The position numbers and the translations under genes were made by a program. The notes beneath the pieces are model-generated. The model searched no databases and was not told the DNA's origin. It was given only the letters and a program-made list of their open reading frames with translations. From NCBI RefSeq assembly GCF_004006635.1, contig NZ_CP034842.1, positions 2,418,001-2,482,000 on the forward strand: a stretch of 64,000 nt of DNA, given 5' to 3'. Positions 49,089-62,440 of the stretch are shown piece after piece. The stretch's first letter is position 1. Each line of letters opens with the position of its first letter. The DNA comes from Fusobacterium necrophorum subsp. necrophorum (GTDB lineage Bacteria > Fusobacteriota > Fusobacteriia > Fusobacteriales > Fusobacteriaceae).

Positions 49089-49889
49089 TTATTCAAATTC
49101 CACCAACAGAGAAGCGTCATATACTACTTTTTTCTCTCGGTCAAAAGATTTTGTTCCTTTTATGAACCATTGCCCGGCTCTGGAAGGACTGAAAGCAAAG
49201 ACTCCATTATCGTCCGTAAAGGTAGTCATACGCACCTTCGGTAATTCTTCTCCACCTTTCCAGATACCTGCTTCCACATCAAAATCAACATTCATGAACA
49301 TAATATCCACCGAAGCATTTTTAACAGGATTTCCATCCTTATCCACAAATTTTCCTCGAAATACGCCTTCTTTCCATGCTTTCACAGGAGAAGTTAAAGG
49401 AATAATTTCATTTTTCCCTTCCGCTACTCTATCTGCAAAGTCAGTACCGCTGTAGTCTTTCGCCACAATGACTTTCATGGTGGAAGTCAAGTTCCAACCG
49501 TGAGCCTGGGTGTTTCCTTCCATAACGAATATCCAATTTCCTTTTCCTTTCAATCCATCTTTATCCGTATAAATAAAGTCATAGGCGGTAATTGTGTTTC
49601 CCTTTTCATCATAGCTGACTTTTTCCAGTGTTACTTTCGATGCTAAATCCGTTTTTTGTTTGTTATGAATCACAAAAAAGGTTTCAGGCAAACTCGTTTT
49701 TCCTTCGTCATTCGTGGACATACTTGCCGGTCTTACTTTTTTTCCGGTTTCCGGATGTGCCAAAAGTGCTTTCATTCTAACTTTCGTTTCCCCACTGACA
49801 TCCAACTTCGGTGTATATAAAATATGATCGTGTGCAAACAAAATATTAGATAATAAAATAAAGCCAAGAATTACTTTCTCTTTTTTCAT
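49089..49889 (-). CDS. DUF4198-type periplasmic protein
   Basis: A 266-residue exported protein with signal MKKEKVILGFILLSNILFA and the immediate HDHILYTP His motif, as in DUF4198 proteins, which are often linked to nickel or cobalt uptake and TonB receptors. The second half looks like a carboxypeptidase-like beta-sandwich (VFRGKFVDKDGNPVKNASVDI and FTDDNGVFAFSPSRAGQW). A metal-handling or ligand-handling role next to a TonB receptor is plausible but inferred. The start at 49889 follows GGAGGAAG. Confidence 0.72.
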   Translation of the reverse strand: MKKEKVILGFILLSNILFAHDHILYTPKLDVSGETKVRMKALLAHPETGKKVRPASMSTNDEGKTSLPETFFVIHNKQKTDLASKVTLEKVSYDEKGNTITAYDFIYTDKDGLKGKGNWIFVMEGNTQAHGWNLTSTMKVIVAKDYSGTDFADRVAEGKNEIIPLTSPVKAWKEGVFRGKFVDKDGNPVKNASVDIMFMNVDFDVEAGIWKGGEELPKVRMTTFTDDNGVFAFSPSRAGQWFIKGTKSFDREKKVVYDASLLVEFE

Positions 49890-49941
49890 TTTCTTCCTCC
49901 TCATTTTTCATTACCAAGATATTTTTACCTGCCAATCTCCT

Positions 49942-50523
49942 TTACACCATATAATTTTCCGGAAACAAAATCCTTTCTACTCCCTCGATGATGATATGTA
50001 AAATCATCATATGTATCTCCTGAATTCTATCAGAAGTTTCTCCAGGGATAATAAATTCATAATCACACATTCCTTTTAATTTTCCTCCGTCTTTCCCAAG
50101 AAGAGCTAGAGTTTTCAGTTTTCTTTCCTTTGCCGTTTTCACAGCTTCTATTACATTGGGAGAATTTCCGCTGGTAGAAATTCCAATAAAAAAATCTCCC
50201 TCCTGCCCGTAAGCTTCTACCCCTTTGGAAAAAATATAGTCAAAACCGTAATCATTTCCCACACAGGTAATATGCGAGGAATCCGATAAAGAAATTGCCG
50301 GTAATGCCGGTCTTTCCTTTCGAAAACGTCCTGTAAATTCTTCTGCGAAATGCATTGCATCACAGTTGCTTCCTCCGTTTCCACAGATGAGTACCTTTCC
50401 TTTGTTTCGAAATACTTCCGCCAAAGTCTTTGCGACTCTTTCCGTTTCCCCTCTTTTTTCTTCTTCCTCTATAAATTGTTTCAATAAAGCCAACTCTGTT
50501 TTGTAAGAATCCAGTAATTGCAT
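49942..50523 (-). CDS. gmhA: Phosphoheptose isomerase (GmhA-type SIS protein)
   Basis: A 193-residue SIS-domain enzyme that converts sedoheptulose-7-P to D-glycero-manno-heptose-7-P for LPS inner core. Substrate motifs are ICGNGGSNCDAMHFAEEFTGRF, ALPAISLSDSSHITCVGNDYGF, ISTSGNSPNV and SDRIQEIHMMILHII (the catalytic His). The Asn/Cys at GGSNCDA, where GmhA usually has SA, is a small deviation. The ATG at 50523 follows AAGGAG at 7 bases. It is 13 bases downstream of the LysR gene; other heptose genes are not in the window. Confidence 0.88.
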   Translation of the reverse strand: MQLLDSYKTELALLKQFIEEEEKRGETERVAKTLAEVFRNKGKVLICGNGGSNCDAMHFAEEFTGRFRKERPALPAISLSDSSHITCVGNDYGFDYIFSKGVEAYGQEGDFFIGISTSGNSPNVIEAVKTAKERKLKTLALLGKDGGKLKGMCDYEFIIPGETSDRIQEIHMMILHIIIEGVERILFPENYMV

Positions 50524-50536
50524 AAGCAACTCCTTC

Positions 50537-51409
50537 CTAGTATTGTAAACGATAATCCTGAATAAAGTTTAAAAACTTAATAATTTGAATTAATCCTTTC
50601 TTATCTTTGGTAATGACCACCTGATAGGCATCTTTTACCTCCGTAATCTTATATACCGTCTTATATTCCCCATTTTGAATTTCCTTATATACGGCATAAT
50701 AGGGTAAAATGGCATTTGCAATCTCCTCATTTACCATTCCTTTGATGACGGATAAATTTCCGAACACCGGTATTTTTTCCTCAAAGATAATCCGATATTT
50801 TTCCTCCAAAATGGATATCGCCTGATTGTTATTCGGAACATACTTTCTTGTAATCAAAGGATCTTTTGCAACTTCTTGAATATTTGTATACTCTTTTTTA
50901 CTCACCAATACATATGGAACTCTCTCAATCGTAAGAACTTCCAAATTTGGATTATTGATTCTTTCTTCGTCAATAATCAATACATCCAAATCTCCCTCTT
51001 TTAACATACGAAGTAAATTTTCTTTTTCCGATACCTGCAAATCATATTCAATTTCTTCATGTGCCTTGCTGAACCCTTTCATAAGTCGAGGTAATAAAGG
51101 CTCCGCAATGACCGGGGAGGCTCCAATGGAAAGTCTTGCCCTATCCAAATCAATGATTTTAGAAATTTCTTTTTCCGCTCGTTTTACTTTTTCGAAAATC
51201 TCTTCCGCCATTTTATACAAAGCTTCTCCCGTGTAGGTCAATTTAATCTTTTTCGAGCTTCGATCAAAAAGCTTTGTATTTAGGATTTCTTCAAATTTTT
51301 TTACTTGAATAGAAACTGCGGATTGATTGATGTACAATTCGCTCGCAGCTTTTGTAAAACTCTTTGCTTTTGCTACTTCATAAAAAATTTCCAAGTAGTG
51401 TAGATCCAA
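50537..51409 (-). CDS. LysR-family transcriptional regulator
   Basis: A 290-residue LTTR. The N-terminal winged helix (LEIFYEVAKAKSFTKAASELYINQSAVSIQ, shown by its LysR helix-turn-helix pattern) is followed by the linker helix and the two-lobed effector domain starting at LSIGASPVIAEPLLP. The start is TTG at 51409 and the ribosome site is weak, so expression may be low. It is followed by gmhA, so it may be cotranscribed with it; the target genes and inducer are unknown. Confidence 0.85.
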   Translation of the reverse strand: MDLHYLEIFYEVAKAKSFTKAASELYINQSAVSIQVKKFEEILNTKLFDRSSKKIKLTYTGEALYKMAEEIFEKVKRAEKEISKIIDLDRARLSIGASPVIAEPLLPRLMKGFSKAHEEIEYDLQVSEKENLLRMLKEGDLDVLIIDEERINNPNLEVLTIERVPYVLVSKKEYTNIQEVAKDPLITRKYVPNNNQAISILEEKYRIIFEEKIPVFGNLSVIKGMVNEEIANAILPYYAVYKEIQNGEYKTVYKITEVKDAYQVVITKDKKGLIQIIKFLNFIQDYRLQY

Positions 51410-51454
51410 AACAAACCACGCCCTTTCATTGATATGATAGATTGTATATATCTA

Positions 51455-54101
<2,647 letters not shown>

Positions 54102-54118
<17 letters not shown>

Positions 54119-54716
54119 CTACGTTTCCTCCTGCCTCTTTTAATGTATCTTCCATAAATTGAAGTACTTCTTCCCTCCCTTTATGAGAAAGAGAGGAATA
54201 AAAAAATACATCTTCATTATGAAACTCTATTTTCTTTCGAATCTCTTTTAACAGACGAAATTTTTCGTTGTTTGAAATTTTATCTGTTTTTGTAAAAATA
54301 ATTTTAAAAGGAAGATTATGAAAATCCAACCAACGTAACATCTCCATATCCTCTTCACTTGGAATTCTTCGAATATCTAAAAGTACAAAGACCAATTTTG
54401 TACGTGTACTGATAATATATCGTTCAATGGTGGAACCCCATTCTTTTTTCATTGCTTTGGGAACCTTAGCAAACCCATATCCCGGTAAATCTACAATATA
54501 GAATTCCTGATTTATGATAAAAAAGTTAATCAGTTGTGTTCTTCCCGGAGTTTTACTTGTTCTTGCCAATTTTGTTCGGGAAGTTAAACTGTTAATCAAG
54601 GAAGATTTTCCGACATTGGATCTCCCTACAAAAGCAAATTCGACACTGTTCAATCTTTCAGGATAATCTTTCTCATAAACCGCCGACTTTAAATAATCAG
54701 CTCTTTTGATTCTCAT
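54102..54716 (-). CDS. engB: Ribosome-biogenesis GTPase EngB/YsxC
   Basis: A 204-residue GTPase for late 50S assembly. G1 is GRSNVGKSSLIN, G3 DLPGYGFAKV, G4 TKTDKI and G5 SSLSHKG. The gene follows lon directly, a neighbourhood kept in many bacteria. Confidence 0.95.
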
Positions 54717-54727
54717 AAGTTCTCCTT

Positions 54728-57040
54728 TTATTTCTTATCTGCAAATATTATTTTTTCAACATCTGCATAGGTCTTTGCGATATGAATTTTCATTTCTCCT
54801 TTGATTTCCTCCGGAATGTCTTCCCGATCTCTTGCATTTCCGTCCGGAATGATAACTTCTCGAATTCCTCCCCGATGTGCTCCCAAGACTTTCTCTTTTA
54901 CTCCGCCAATCGGCAAAACATCTCCCAACAGAGAAACTTCTCCGGTCATCGCCACATCTTGGCGAATTTCTCGATTGCAAAGAACGGAAATAATCGCAGT
55001 GGTAATCGCAATTCCTGCAGAAGGTCCATCTTTCGGAGTTGCTCCATCCGGGAAGTGAATATGGATATTTTTTTTCGTAAAAAATTCCTTATCATAGGGA
55101 ACATAATGCTCCAGATTTGATTTTACATAGTTAAAAGCAACTTCTACGGACTCTTTCATGACTTCTCCCAATTTTCCGGTAACACTCAAACCACCCTTTC
55201 CGGGAACGGTAACCGCCTGTACCGGTAAGGTGCAGCCTCCTACGGAGGTAACTCCCAATCCGTTTACAGAACCGATACGAGTTTCTTCTTTTCTTCTCAT
55301 TTCTTTTCGATAGATTGGCTTTCCAAGATAGCTTTCTAAATCTTTCACTCCAATCTTAATGCTTTCTTTTTCTTCTTCCACAACAATTCTTGCCAATTTT
55401 CGACATAACTTAATAATCTGTCTTTTCAAATTACGAACTCCCGGTTCTGCCGTATATTCATTAATAATTCTGGAAATAGCCTTATCCGTGATGCTCATAG
55501 AAATTTTTTCCAAACCGTTTTCTTTTCGAGCCTGTTTGATAAGATATTGTTTTGCAATATGTAGTTTTTCATACTCCGTATAAGAATCCAATTCCACAAT
55601 TTCCATTCTGTCAATCAAAGGACGACTGACCGGATACAAACTGTTTGCAGTTGCTACAAAAAATACCTTGGATAAGTCAAAGGGCATATCAATGAAATGA
55701 TCCTCAAAAGATTTGTTTTGTTCCGGATCCAACACTTCCAACATAGCGGAAGCCGGATCTCCCTTCATATCACTGGACATCTTATCAATTTCGTCCAATA
55801 AAATAACCGGATTATTGGTTCCCGCTTCTTTCAAAGCTTTCATAATTTTTCCGGGCATAGATCCCACATAGGTTCTACGGTGTCCTCTGATTTCAGCTTC
55901 GTCCCGAACTCCTCCTAAAGAAACTCTCACAAAAGCTCGCCCCATAGAATCCGCAATCGATTTTACCAAAGATGTTTTTCCCACTCCGGGAGGTCCTACA
56001 AGACATAAAATGCTTCCCTTTGCTTCCGGATTTAATTTTTTCACTGCCAAATAATCCAAAACTTTTGTTTTCGGTTCTTTCAAACCATAGTGATCTCTTT
56101 CTAAAATAGCGGAAGAAGTTTTTATATCCAAAATATCTTCCGTTGTATGATTCCAAGGCAAGTCCAAGACTGTTTCAATATAATTTCGAGTTACGGAAGA
56201 TTCTGCAGAAAATGGTTGCATTTTTGACAATTTCTTTACTTCACTTTCCATTTTCTTTTGAACTTCCGCCGGAAGATTTGCCTCTTTCAATTTATCTACA
56301 AGTTCCAATATATCGTCATCTTGAGAATAATCTCCCAATTCTTCTTTTAAAGCAGAAATTTTTTCTTTCAAATAGTATGCCTTTTGTGCCTCATTCATCT
56401 TCGACTTCACTTTATCATCAATTTTCTTTTCCAGACTGACAATTTCCATCTCATTGCTCAAAATATCCAACAGTCGATAACCTCGATCCCGAATGTTGAA
56501 AATTTCTACCAATTCTTGTTTTAAATCCGTTGTAATCGGTAAATTAGCCGCAATAATATCAAAAGAAATACTGAAATCTTTATTATTTTTTAAAGTGACT
56601 AATAATTCTGCCGCACTTTTTCCTGCAAAAGAAAGATATTTTTCAAAATAGGAAAAAACTTTTCGGAAAACAGCTTCCGTTTCTTTTGATTTTTTTCCCA
56701 ATTCTCGTACAGGGCTATATTCTGCCTCATAATGTCCATTGGTTAAAGTAACCTTGGAAATCTTCACTCGGCTTTCTCCCTCTACCAAAACTTTAATATT
56801 ATTATTCGGCATTTTAATCACTTGTAAAATAGAAACTAAAATTCCTACCTTATAAATTCCCTTGTCCAAATCCGGTTCTTCCACATTCGGATCTTTTTGT
56901 AATCCTAAAATTAATTTATTTTTATTTTTAACCGCTTCTTCCAACGTTGTTAAACTATCCTTTCTTCCTATATAGATAGGAATGACAACTCCCGGAAAAA
57001 TGATTAAATCTCTCGTCGGTAAAAATGACGTTCTTTCCAT
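54728..57040 (-). CDS. lon: ATP-dependent protease Lon
   Basis: Lon (770 residues) degrades misfolded and regulatory proteins. The N-terminal LON domain (about 1-200) is followed by the AAA+ domain with GPPGVGKTSL (Walker A) and VILLDEIDKM (Walker B), and the protease domain with the catalytic Ser in DGPSAGIAI and the Lys in PIGGVKEKVLGAHRGG. Length and order are standard. It lies between clpX and engB, spaced 9 and 11 bases. Confidence 0.96.
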   Translation of the reverse strand: MERTSFLPTRDLIIFPGVVIPIYIGRKDSLTTLEEAVKNKNKLILGLQKDPNVEEPDLDKGIYKVGILVSILQVIKMPNNNIKVLVEGESRVKISKVTLTNGHYEAEYSPVRELGKKSKETEAVFRKVFSYFEKYLSFAGKSAAELLVTLKNNKDFSISFDIIAANLPITTDLKQELVEIFNIRDRGYRLLDILSNEMEIVSLEKKIDDKVKSKMNEAQKAYYLKEKISALKEELGDYSQDDDILELVDKLKEANLPAEVQKKMESEVKKLSKMQPFSAESSVTRNYIETVLDLPWNHTTEDILDIKTSSAILERDHYGLKEPKTKVLDYLAVKKLNPEAKGSILCLVGPPGVGKTSLVKSIADSMGRAFVRVSLGGVRDEAEIRGHRRTYVGSMPGKIMKALKEAGTNNPVILLDEIDKMSSDMKGDPASAMLEVLDPEQNKSFEDHFIDMPFDLSKVFFVATANSLYPVSRPLIDRMEIVELDSYTEYEKLHIAKQYLIKQARKENGLEKISMSITDKAISRIINEYTAEPGVRNLKRQIIKLCRKLARIVVEEEKESIKIGVKDLESYLGKPIYRKEMRRKEETRIGSVNGLGVTSVGGCTLPVQAVTVPGKGGLSVTGKLGEVMKESVEVAFNYVKSNLEHYVPYDKEFFTKKNIHIHFPDGATPKDGPSAGIAITTAIISVLCNREIRQDVAMTGEVSLLGDVLPIGGVKEKVLGAHRGGIREVIIPDGNARDREDIPEEIKGEMKIHIAKTYADVEKIIFADKK

Positions 57041-57049
57041 ATTTCCTCC

Positions 57050-58342
57050 TTAATTCCGTATAATTTCCACTTTATTGTGGTCCAATACAGCATCTTTTCC
57101 TAAAATGACCTTTTGAATACTTGAATCCGATGGCAGACGATACATCATTTCCAACATTGTATTTTCTAAAATGGATCGCAAACCTCTTGCTCCAATTTTT
57201 CGACTCATTGCCAAATGAGCTACTTCCTCCAAAGCTTCTTCTGTAAACTCCAACTCTACTCCTTCCATTTGGAACAATTTCTGATATTGTTTGACAATTG
57301 CATTTTTCGGTTTGGTCAAAATATTGATAAATGCTTTTTCATCTAAGTCTTCCAAGTTTGCAATAATGGGAAGTCGTCCCACTAATTCAGGAATAATTCC
57401 TCGTTTTGTAATATCTTCCGGGAGAACCTGACTTAAAAATTCTCCTTCTCCCATCTGTTCTTTTGGCGCTTGAATGTCCGCCCCAAAGCCTAAAGTTTTC
57501 TTGTGAAGTCGACCTTGAATCACTTTTCCCAATCCTTCAAAAGCTCCTCCCACAATAAATAAAATATTGCTCGTATCAATTTCGATCAAAGGCTGGTTGG
57601 GATGTTTTCTTCCTCCTTCCGGCGGCACTTGAGAAAGCGTTCCCTCTATAATCTTTAAAAGTGCCTGTTGGACTCCTTCTCCAGAAACATCCCTTGTGAT
57701 AGACACATTTTCCGATTTTCTCGCAATCTTATCAAATTCATCAATATAAATAATTCCTTTTTCTGCATTTTCTATATTGTAATCGGCAGCCTGAATCAAA
57801 CGTACCAATACATTTTCCACATCATCTCCGACATACCCTGCTTCTGTTAAGGTTGTGGCATCAGCAATGGCAAAAGGAACTTTCAAAATTCTTGCCAAAG
57901 TTTGAGCTAACAATGTTTTTCCGGAACCTGTAGGACCTATCAATAATACATTCGATTTTTGAAGTTCCACTTCATTATTATCTTTCCCTTTCTTTTTCTC
58001 TTGTTTTTCTTTGTACAATAATCTTTTGTAATGATTGTACACTGCCACTGCCAAGATTTTTTTGGCTCTTTCCTGCCCTATAACATAATCGTCCAGTTTT
58101 TCTTTGATTTCTTCCGGTTTCAATATTTCCATTTGATGAATTTGAATTGTATCTCCCGTAGGAAGATATTCTTCGTCCTCCTCCAGTAGTATTCCATGAT
58201 TTTCATCCATCATCAGCATATTGTAACATTGATCGATACATTCATCGCAGATTAAAGAACCGTCCCGTCCAGCAAATAGTTTAGCGACTTCGTTCTCTGT
58301 TTTTCCACAAAAGGAACAATGTTCTAATTTTTTGTCTTTCAT
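57050..58342 (-). CDS. clpX: ClpX unfoldase
   Basis: ClpX (430 residues) unfolds substrates for ClpP. The N-terminal zinc finger is CSFCGKTE...CDEC (C9, C12, about 33, 36). The AAA+ motor has [28 protein letters not shown] and the sensor/arginine-finger region. The IGF-type ClpP-docking loop is near KTLGFGAD. It follows clpP by 8 bases. Confidence 0.96.
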   Translation of the reverse strand: MKDKKLEHCSFCGKTENEVAKLFAGRDGSLICDECIDQCYNMLMMDENHGILLEEDEEYLPTGDTIQIHQMEILKPEEIKEKLDDYVIGQERAKKILAVAVYNHYKRLLYKEKQEKKKGKDNNEVELQKSNVLLIGPTGSGKTLLAQTLARILKVPFAIADATTLTEAGYVGDDVENVLVRLIQAADYNIENAEKGIIYIDEFDKIARKSENVSITRDVSGEGVQQALLKIIEGTLSQVPPEGGRKHPNQPLIEIDTSNILFIVGGAFEGLGKVIQGRLHKKTLGFGADIQAPKEQMGEGEFLSQVLPEDITKRGIIPELVGRLPIIANLEDLDEKAFINILTKPKNAIVKQYQKLFQMEGVELEFTEEALEEVAHLAMSRKIGARGLRSILENTMLEMMYRLPSDSSIQKVILGKDAVLDHNKVEIIRN

Positions 58343-58350
58343 CTTTCCTC

Positions 58351-58938
58351 CTATCGTGCTTTCATAACCATATCAATCAGACCATATTTCACAGCTTCTT
58401 CTGCTGTCAAATAGTTATCTCTTTCCGTGTCTTCCAATACTTCTTCTCTACTCTTTCCTGTATTTTTTGCAATAATACCAGCTAATTTTTCTTTGGTTGC
58501 CTGGAGTTCTTTTGCAATGATTTGAACATCCGTCGCTTGATGATAGCCGGAACCAGTCCCTCCTAAAGGTTGATGTATCATAATTCTGGAATTTTCTAGT
58601 GCAAAACGTTTTCCTTTGGTTCCTGCCGCCAATAGAAAAGCTCCCATACTGGCTGCCTGCCCGATACATACCGTTTGAATATCCGGTTTTACATAATTCA
58701 TCGTGTCATAAATAGCTAAGCCTGCCGATACAGAACCTCCCGGACTATTGATATATAAAATAATATCTTTCGTAGGGTCTTCCGCTTCTAAATATAAAAG
58801 TTGTGCCACCAAAGAAGCTGCTACCTGATCGTTTACTTCGGTTCCTAAAAAAATAATTCTATCTCGAAGAAGTCTAGAAAAAATATCAAAATGTCTTTCC
58901 TGTCTTCCATCATTGTCTATGACTGTTGGATTATACAT
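58351..58938 (-). CDS. clpP: ClpP protease subunit
   Basis: A 195-residue serine protease subunit that assembles into a 14-mer with ClpX. The catalytic triad is S97 (GQAASMGAF), H122 (IMIHQPLGG) and the Asp in the helix near 171. The start at 58938 follows AGGAGG. It has an intergenic gap of about 135 bases before tig. Confidence 0.97.
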   Translation of the reverse strand: MYNPTVIDNDGRQERHFDIFSRLLRDRIIFLGTEVNDQVAASLVAQLLYLEAEDPTKDIILYINSPGGSVSAGLAIYDTMNYVKPDIQTVCIGQAASMGAFLLAAGTKGKRFALENSRIMIHQPLGGTGSGYHQATDVQIIAKELQATKEKLAGIIAKNTGKSREEVLEDTERDNYLTAEEAVKYGLIDMVMKAR

Positions 58939-59022
58939 AAATTTACCTCCTAATTTAAATAAATAAGAAAAAATCTATTTCCAAGATAGCTTTTTTCTTT
59001 TTCACTTAAAAATAACTAAAAA

Positions 59023-59060
59023 GTTTGTACTCCTCTACTCCAAAGTGGAGGAGTACAGAA
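59023..59060 (-). terminator. Hairpin between tig and clpP
   Basis: Perfect 9-bp arms GTACTCCTC (59027-59035) and GAGGAGTAC (59048-59056), and an inner paired part, with a modest T-rich tail on the minus strand. It would end or reduce the tig transcript before clpP, so clpP may have its own promoter in 58939-59022. Confidence 0.6.
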
Positions 59061-59075
59061 CCGCATTTTCTCTTC

Positions 59076-60365
59076 TTATTTTGCTTCCGCTTTGATGAAA
59101 TCGATTGTTTTTTTCATAACGATTTCCGCTTTTACAGAGTATTTGAAAGCATCCAATTGGTTATGAGTTTTCAATTCTTCTTCCATTTTAGCTACTTCCA
59201 TTCCGTACATTTTAGCCACTTCTGCCATTTTTTCAGTAATATCTTCCTCGGTTGCTTCAATCTTTTCGTTTCTGGCAATTTCTGCAAGCACTAAATCATT
59301 TTTAATTCTTGGTTCTACCATAGGCTTGATTTGTTCTTCTAAGGCTTTTTTATCTCCACCCATCATTTGCATATACATATTCAAAGATAATCCTTGTTGT
59401 TGCAATTGTTGTTCAAATCTTCTCATCTCATTTTGGATTTCTTGTTGAATCATGGAAACCGGTACTTCAAATTCAGACGCTTCCACTACTTTTAAAATCA
59501 ATTTTCCTAAGTATTCATCTTCCGCTCTTTGCGTTCCCTCTGCAATGATATTTTCTGTCGTTTTCGTTTTTAAATCTTCCAATGATTCAAAGCCTAATTC
59601 TTTTGCCAATTCATCATTCATTTCAGGAGTTTCCATTATTTGAATTGCATTGATTTTTACTTTAAACACAGCAGGCTTTCCTGCCAATTCCGCTGCATGG
59701 TACTCTTCCGGAAAGTTTACCTTGACTTCTCCTTCTTGTCCTTTTACATATCCTACTAATTGCTCTTCAAAAGTATCAATAAAAGATTTACTTCCTAATT
59801 TTAATTGATGGGAATCCGATTTTCCTCCTTCAAAAGGAACTCCGTCAATAAATCCCTCAAAGGCCAAGTTAACAGTATCTCCTATCTCTGCTTTATGATC
59901 TTCAGGGCAATCTACTAATTTCGCCTTGCTGTTTCTCATATTTTCCATTCTTTGTGTCAACATTTCCTCTTTGAATTCAAAACTTTCTTTTTCCGCAGAA
60001 ATTCCTTTATATTCTCCCAATTTAATTTCCGGATATACATCAATTTCAAAATCCATTTCAAAACTGCTATCTTTCATTGTTACTTTCGGATTTTTAATGG
60101 TGCTGATTGGAGCTATTTCTTTCTCTCGAATGATTGTTTCCATATTGGAATTTACAACTTCCTGTGTCACTTCATCCATAACGACATCCTTATATTGTGC
60201 TAAGACTGCATCCGCAGGTGCATGTCCTTTTCGAAATCCCTTGATTTCTACTTCCTTTCCTATTTTTGCAACAACTTTATCTCTAATTGGTAAGAACTCC
60301 GATCCTTCCAATTTCATAGAAATCGCTACTGCTGATTGTTCTAATTTCTTTACTTCGTACTTCAT
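59076..60365 (-). CDS. tig: Trigger factor
   Basis: Trigger factor (429 residues) is the ribosome-bound chaperone. The ribosome-binding tail has the signature GFRKGHAP. The PPIase domain (about 150-240) contains GDTVNLAFEGFIDGVPFEGG. The C-terminal helical arms complete it. The start at 60365 follows GGAGG; the longer frame from 60407 lies in the recJ end. Confidence 0.95.
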   Translation of the reverse strand: MKYEVKKLEQSAVAISMKLEGSEFLPIRDKVVAKIGKEVEIKGFRKGHAPADAVLAQYKDVVMDEVTQEVVNSNMETIIREKEIAPISTIKNPKVTMKDSSFEMDFEIDVYPEIKLGEYKGISAEKESFEFKEEMLTQRMENMRNSKAKLVDCPEDHKAEIGDTVNLAFEGFIDGVPFEGGKSDSHQLKLGSKSFIDTFEEQLVGYVKGQEGEVKVNFPEEYHAAELAGKPAVFKVKINAIQIMETPEMNDELAKELGFESLEDLKTKTTENIIAEGTQRAEDEYLGKLILKVVEASEFEVPVSMIQQEIQNEMRRFEQQLQQQGLSLNMYMQMMGGDKKALEEQIKPMVEPRIKNDLVLAEIARNEKIEATEEDITEKMAEVAKMYGMEVAKMEEELKTHNQLDAFKYSVKAEIVMKKTIDFIKAEAK

Positions 60366-60375
60366 GTTATCCTCC

Positions 60376-62052
60376 TTATGATTTGATGAATATATCATAA
60401 AATTCATCTTTAATTATTATATCTTTAATCCTGATTTGAATCATCTTCTCTCCATGAAGATTTACTTTTTCAGGATAGTAAACAATATCAAAGCTTTGTG
60501 CCAAATAGGTATCCAAGTGAATACGATGTCCTAAATCAAAGCCTACTGCAGGGTACTCTTTTCCCTCCTTTACTAAAATCCCGTTGAAATGTCTCTGATC
60601 CACTCCAAACTTTCGAATTTCTCGAAAGCTTAAATTTTTTTCCAAAAACAAAGGATGCGGATTTTCAGAACCGAAAGGACTTATCTTTTCAATATCTTGT
60701 AATAGGCTTTCCCCAACAACTTCTAACGGCAACTCCATATCAATATTATATTTTTTCTTTTCCTCAATATTTCTTGTTTTTTTAGAGAAACTCTCCATAA
60801 AATATCGTTTTACTTTTTCAATTTTTTCCTCTTCAATGGTAAATCCTGCAGCCAAATCATGTCCACCATAGCGAACCAACTCTTCTTTGACTTCTTCCAA
60901 AACATTATAAATGCTGACATTTTTTATGCTCCTGCAGGAAGCCTTTCCCAACTTTCCCTCTAAGGCAATCAATACAACGGGAACTTGAAATTTTAAACTC
61001 AGTCGAGAAGACACGACTCCTATCACACCCGGATGCCAACGCCGACTTGATAAAAAAATACAAGACAGTCTTTTTTTCCCTGCTTTCTCAATGGCACGGA
61101 TAGCATCATCATAAATACTTTTTTCCAATTCTCTTCGTCTTTTATTCAATTTCTTCATTTCTTCAATAATATTATAAATTTCAAAATCATCCTCTTTAAT
61201 AAAGAAATCTGCCGCCATTCTGGAAGTTCCGACCCTACCTAAAGAATTGATTAAGGGAGAAATATAGTAGCTGACATCGGTCGTATTGATATTTTTATCT
61301 TCAAACTTTAAATATTTTAATAGATAAGCCAAGCCTTTTACCTTTGTTTTTTGTAAAACTTTTAATCCGTTTTTGATAATGATTCTATTTTCATCTACCA
61401 TAGGAACAACATCAGCAATGGTTCCTATCATAATAATGTCCAAATATTGGTATAGGCTATCCAAATCCAAGTTCAATTTTTGATAAAAAGCCTGAGCAAT
61501 TTTAAGTGCTACTCCCGCTCCCGATAAAAATTTAAATTCATAACTCTGGCTTAACTTGGGGTTTAAAAACAAAATATCCTCATCTCCTGCTTCTCGGACC
61601 GTCTTATGATGATCACTAATGATAACCTCCATTCCTTTTGCCCTTGCATAAGCAATATCTTCTAAGGAATTGTATCCTGTATCTACGGTAATCACAAGCC
61701 TTACTCGTTTCTCATATAAGAAGTCTATGTTTTTTTTTGTCAGTCCATAGCCTTCTTCCTCTCGACTCGGAATATAGTACACAACATCCATTCCGATTTG
61801 ACGAAACACCTTGACCAAAAAAGCAGTTCCTGTAATCCCGTCGACATCATAATCTCCATAAATACAAATTCGAGTTCTATTCTGTTTTGCTCTCTCCAAC
61901 ATCAAAACAACCATTTCCATATTTTCAAACAAAAAAGGGTTTCGAAAAGAAGAAACACTAGGGTTTATAAATTCATGAAGCTTTGAAAAGTCTTGAATCC
62001 CTCTGTTTTTCAAAAGAGTTGTTAATAGTTTCTCTGAATTATACCCTTTCAT
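60376..62052 (-). CDS. recJ: Single-strand exonuclease RecJ
   Basis: A 558-residue 5'-3' ssDNA exonuclease for mismatch and recombination repair. DHH-superfamily motifs are CIYGDYDVDGITGT, ITVDTGYNS, IISDHHKTVRE, MIGTIADVVPM and the C-terminal DHHA1 part with GGHDLAAGFTIEEE. The start ATG at 62052 follows AAAGGA. Length fits RecJ. Confidence 0.93.
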   Translation of the reverse strand: MKGYNSEKLLTTLLKNRGIQDFSKLHEFINPSVSSFRNPFLFENMEMVVLMLERAKQNRTRICIYGDYDVDGITGTAFLVKVFRQIGMDVVYYIPSREEEGYGLTKKNIDFLYEKRVRLVITVDTGYNSLEDIAYARAKGMEVIISDHHKTVREAGDEDILFLNPKLSQSYEFKFLSGAGVALKIAQAFYQKLNLDLDSLYQYLDIIMIGTIADVVPMVDENRIIIKNGLKVLQKTKVKGLAYLLKYLKFEDKNINTTDVSYYISPLINSLGRVGTSRMAADFFIKEDDFEIYNIIEEMKKLNKRRRELEKSIYDDAIRAIEKAGKKRLSCIFLSSRRWHPGVIGVVSSRLSLKFQVPVVLIALEGKLGKASCRSIKNVSIYNVLEEVKEELVRYGGHDLAAGFTIEEEKIEKVKRYFMESFSKKTRNIEEKKKYNIDMELPLEVVGESLLQDIEKISPFGSENPHPLFLEKNLSFREIRKFGVDQRHFNGILVKEGKEYPAVGFDLGHRIHLDTYLAQSFDIVYYPEKVNLHGEKMIQIRIKDIIIKDEFYDIFIKS

Positions 62053-62056
62053 GCCA

Positions 62057-62425
62057 TCACGATCCTTTTAAATCATTCAATAATTTCGTGATATGAATCG
62101 CATGCTCAATGGAATCATCCAATTTTACTCGAATTTCAGGAATAAATCGCAAGTTGATTTCTTCTGCAATTCTTTTTCGTAAAAATCCTCGCACTTCTTC
62201 CAAAGCTTCCAATATTTTTTCTCGCTCTATTGTCTTTTGTCCTTCAGAAGCAATCGGAGGCATAATGCTAAAATAAGTATCCGCAAATTTTAAATCCTCT
62301 GTGACTCTTACTTTAGTCACGGAAACCAAACCACGAATATTAGGATTTTTAATTTCACTCAATAAGACAGAAGAAATGACTCTTGAAATTTCTTTTTCAA
62401 TTCCTGCTAATCTTTGTCTTTTCAT
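62057..62425 (-). CDS. rbfA: Ribosome-binding factor A
   Basis: RbfA (122 residues) matures the 16S 5' end region of the 30S subunit. The KH-like domain is evident in VISSVLLSEIKNPNI, VSVTKVRVTEDLKFADTYF and ELRIRFIPEIRVKLDDSIE-like sequence (actual RFIPEIRVKLDDSIEHA). It is placed after infB, as in most bacteria. Confidence 0.94.
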   Translation of the reverse strand: MKRQRLAGIEKEISRVISSVLLSEIKNPNIRGLVSVTKVRVTEDLKFADTYFSIMPPIASEGQKTIEREKILEALEEVRGFLRKRIAEEINLRFIPEIRVKLDDSIEHAIHITKLLNDLKGS

Positions 62426-62440
62426 ACTCTCCCTCTCTTT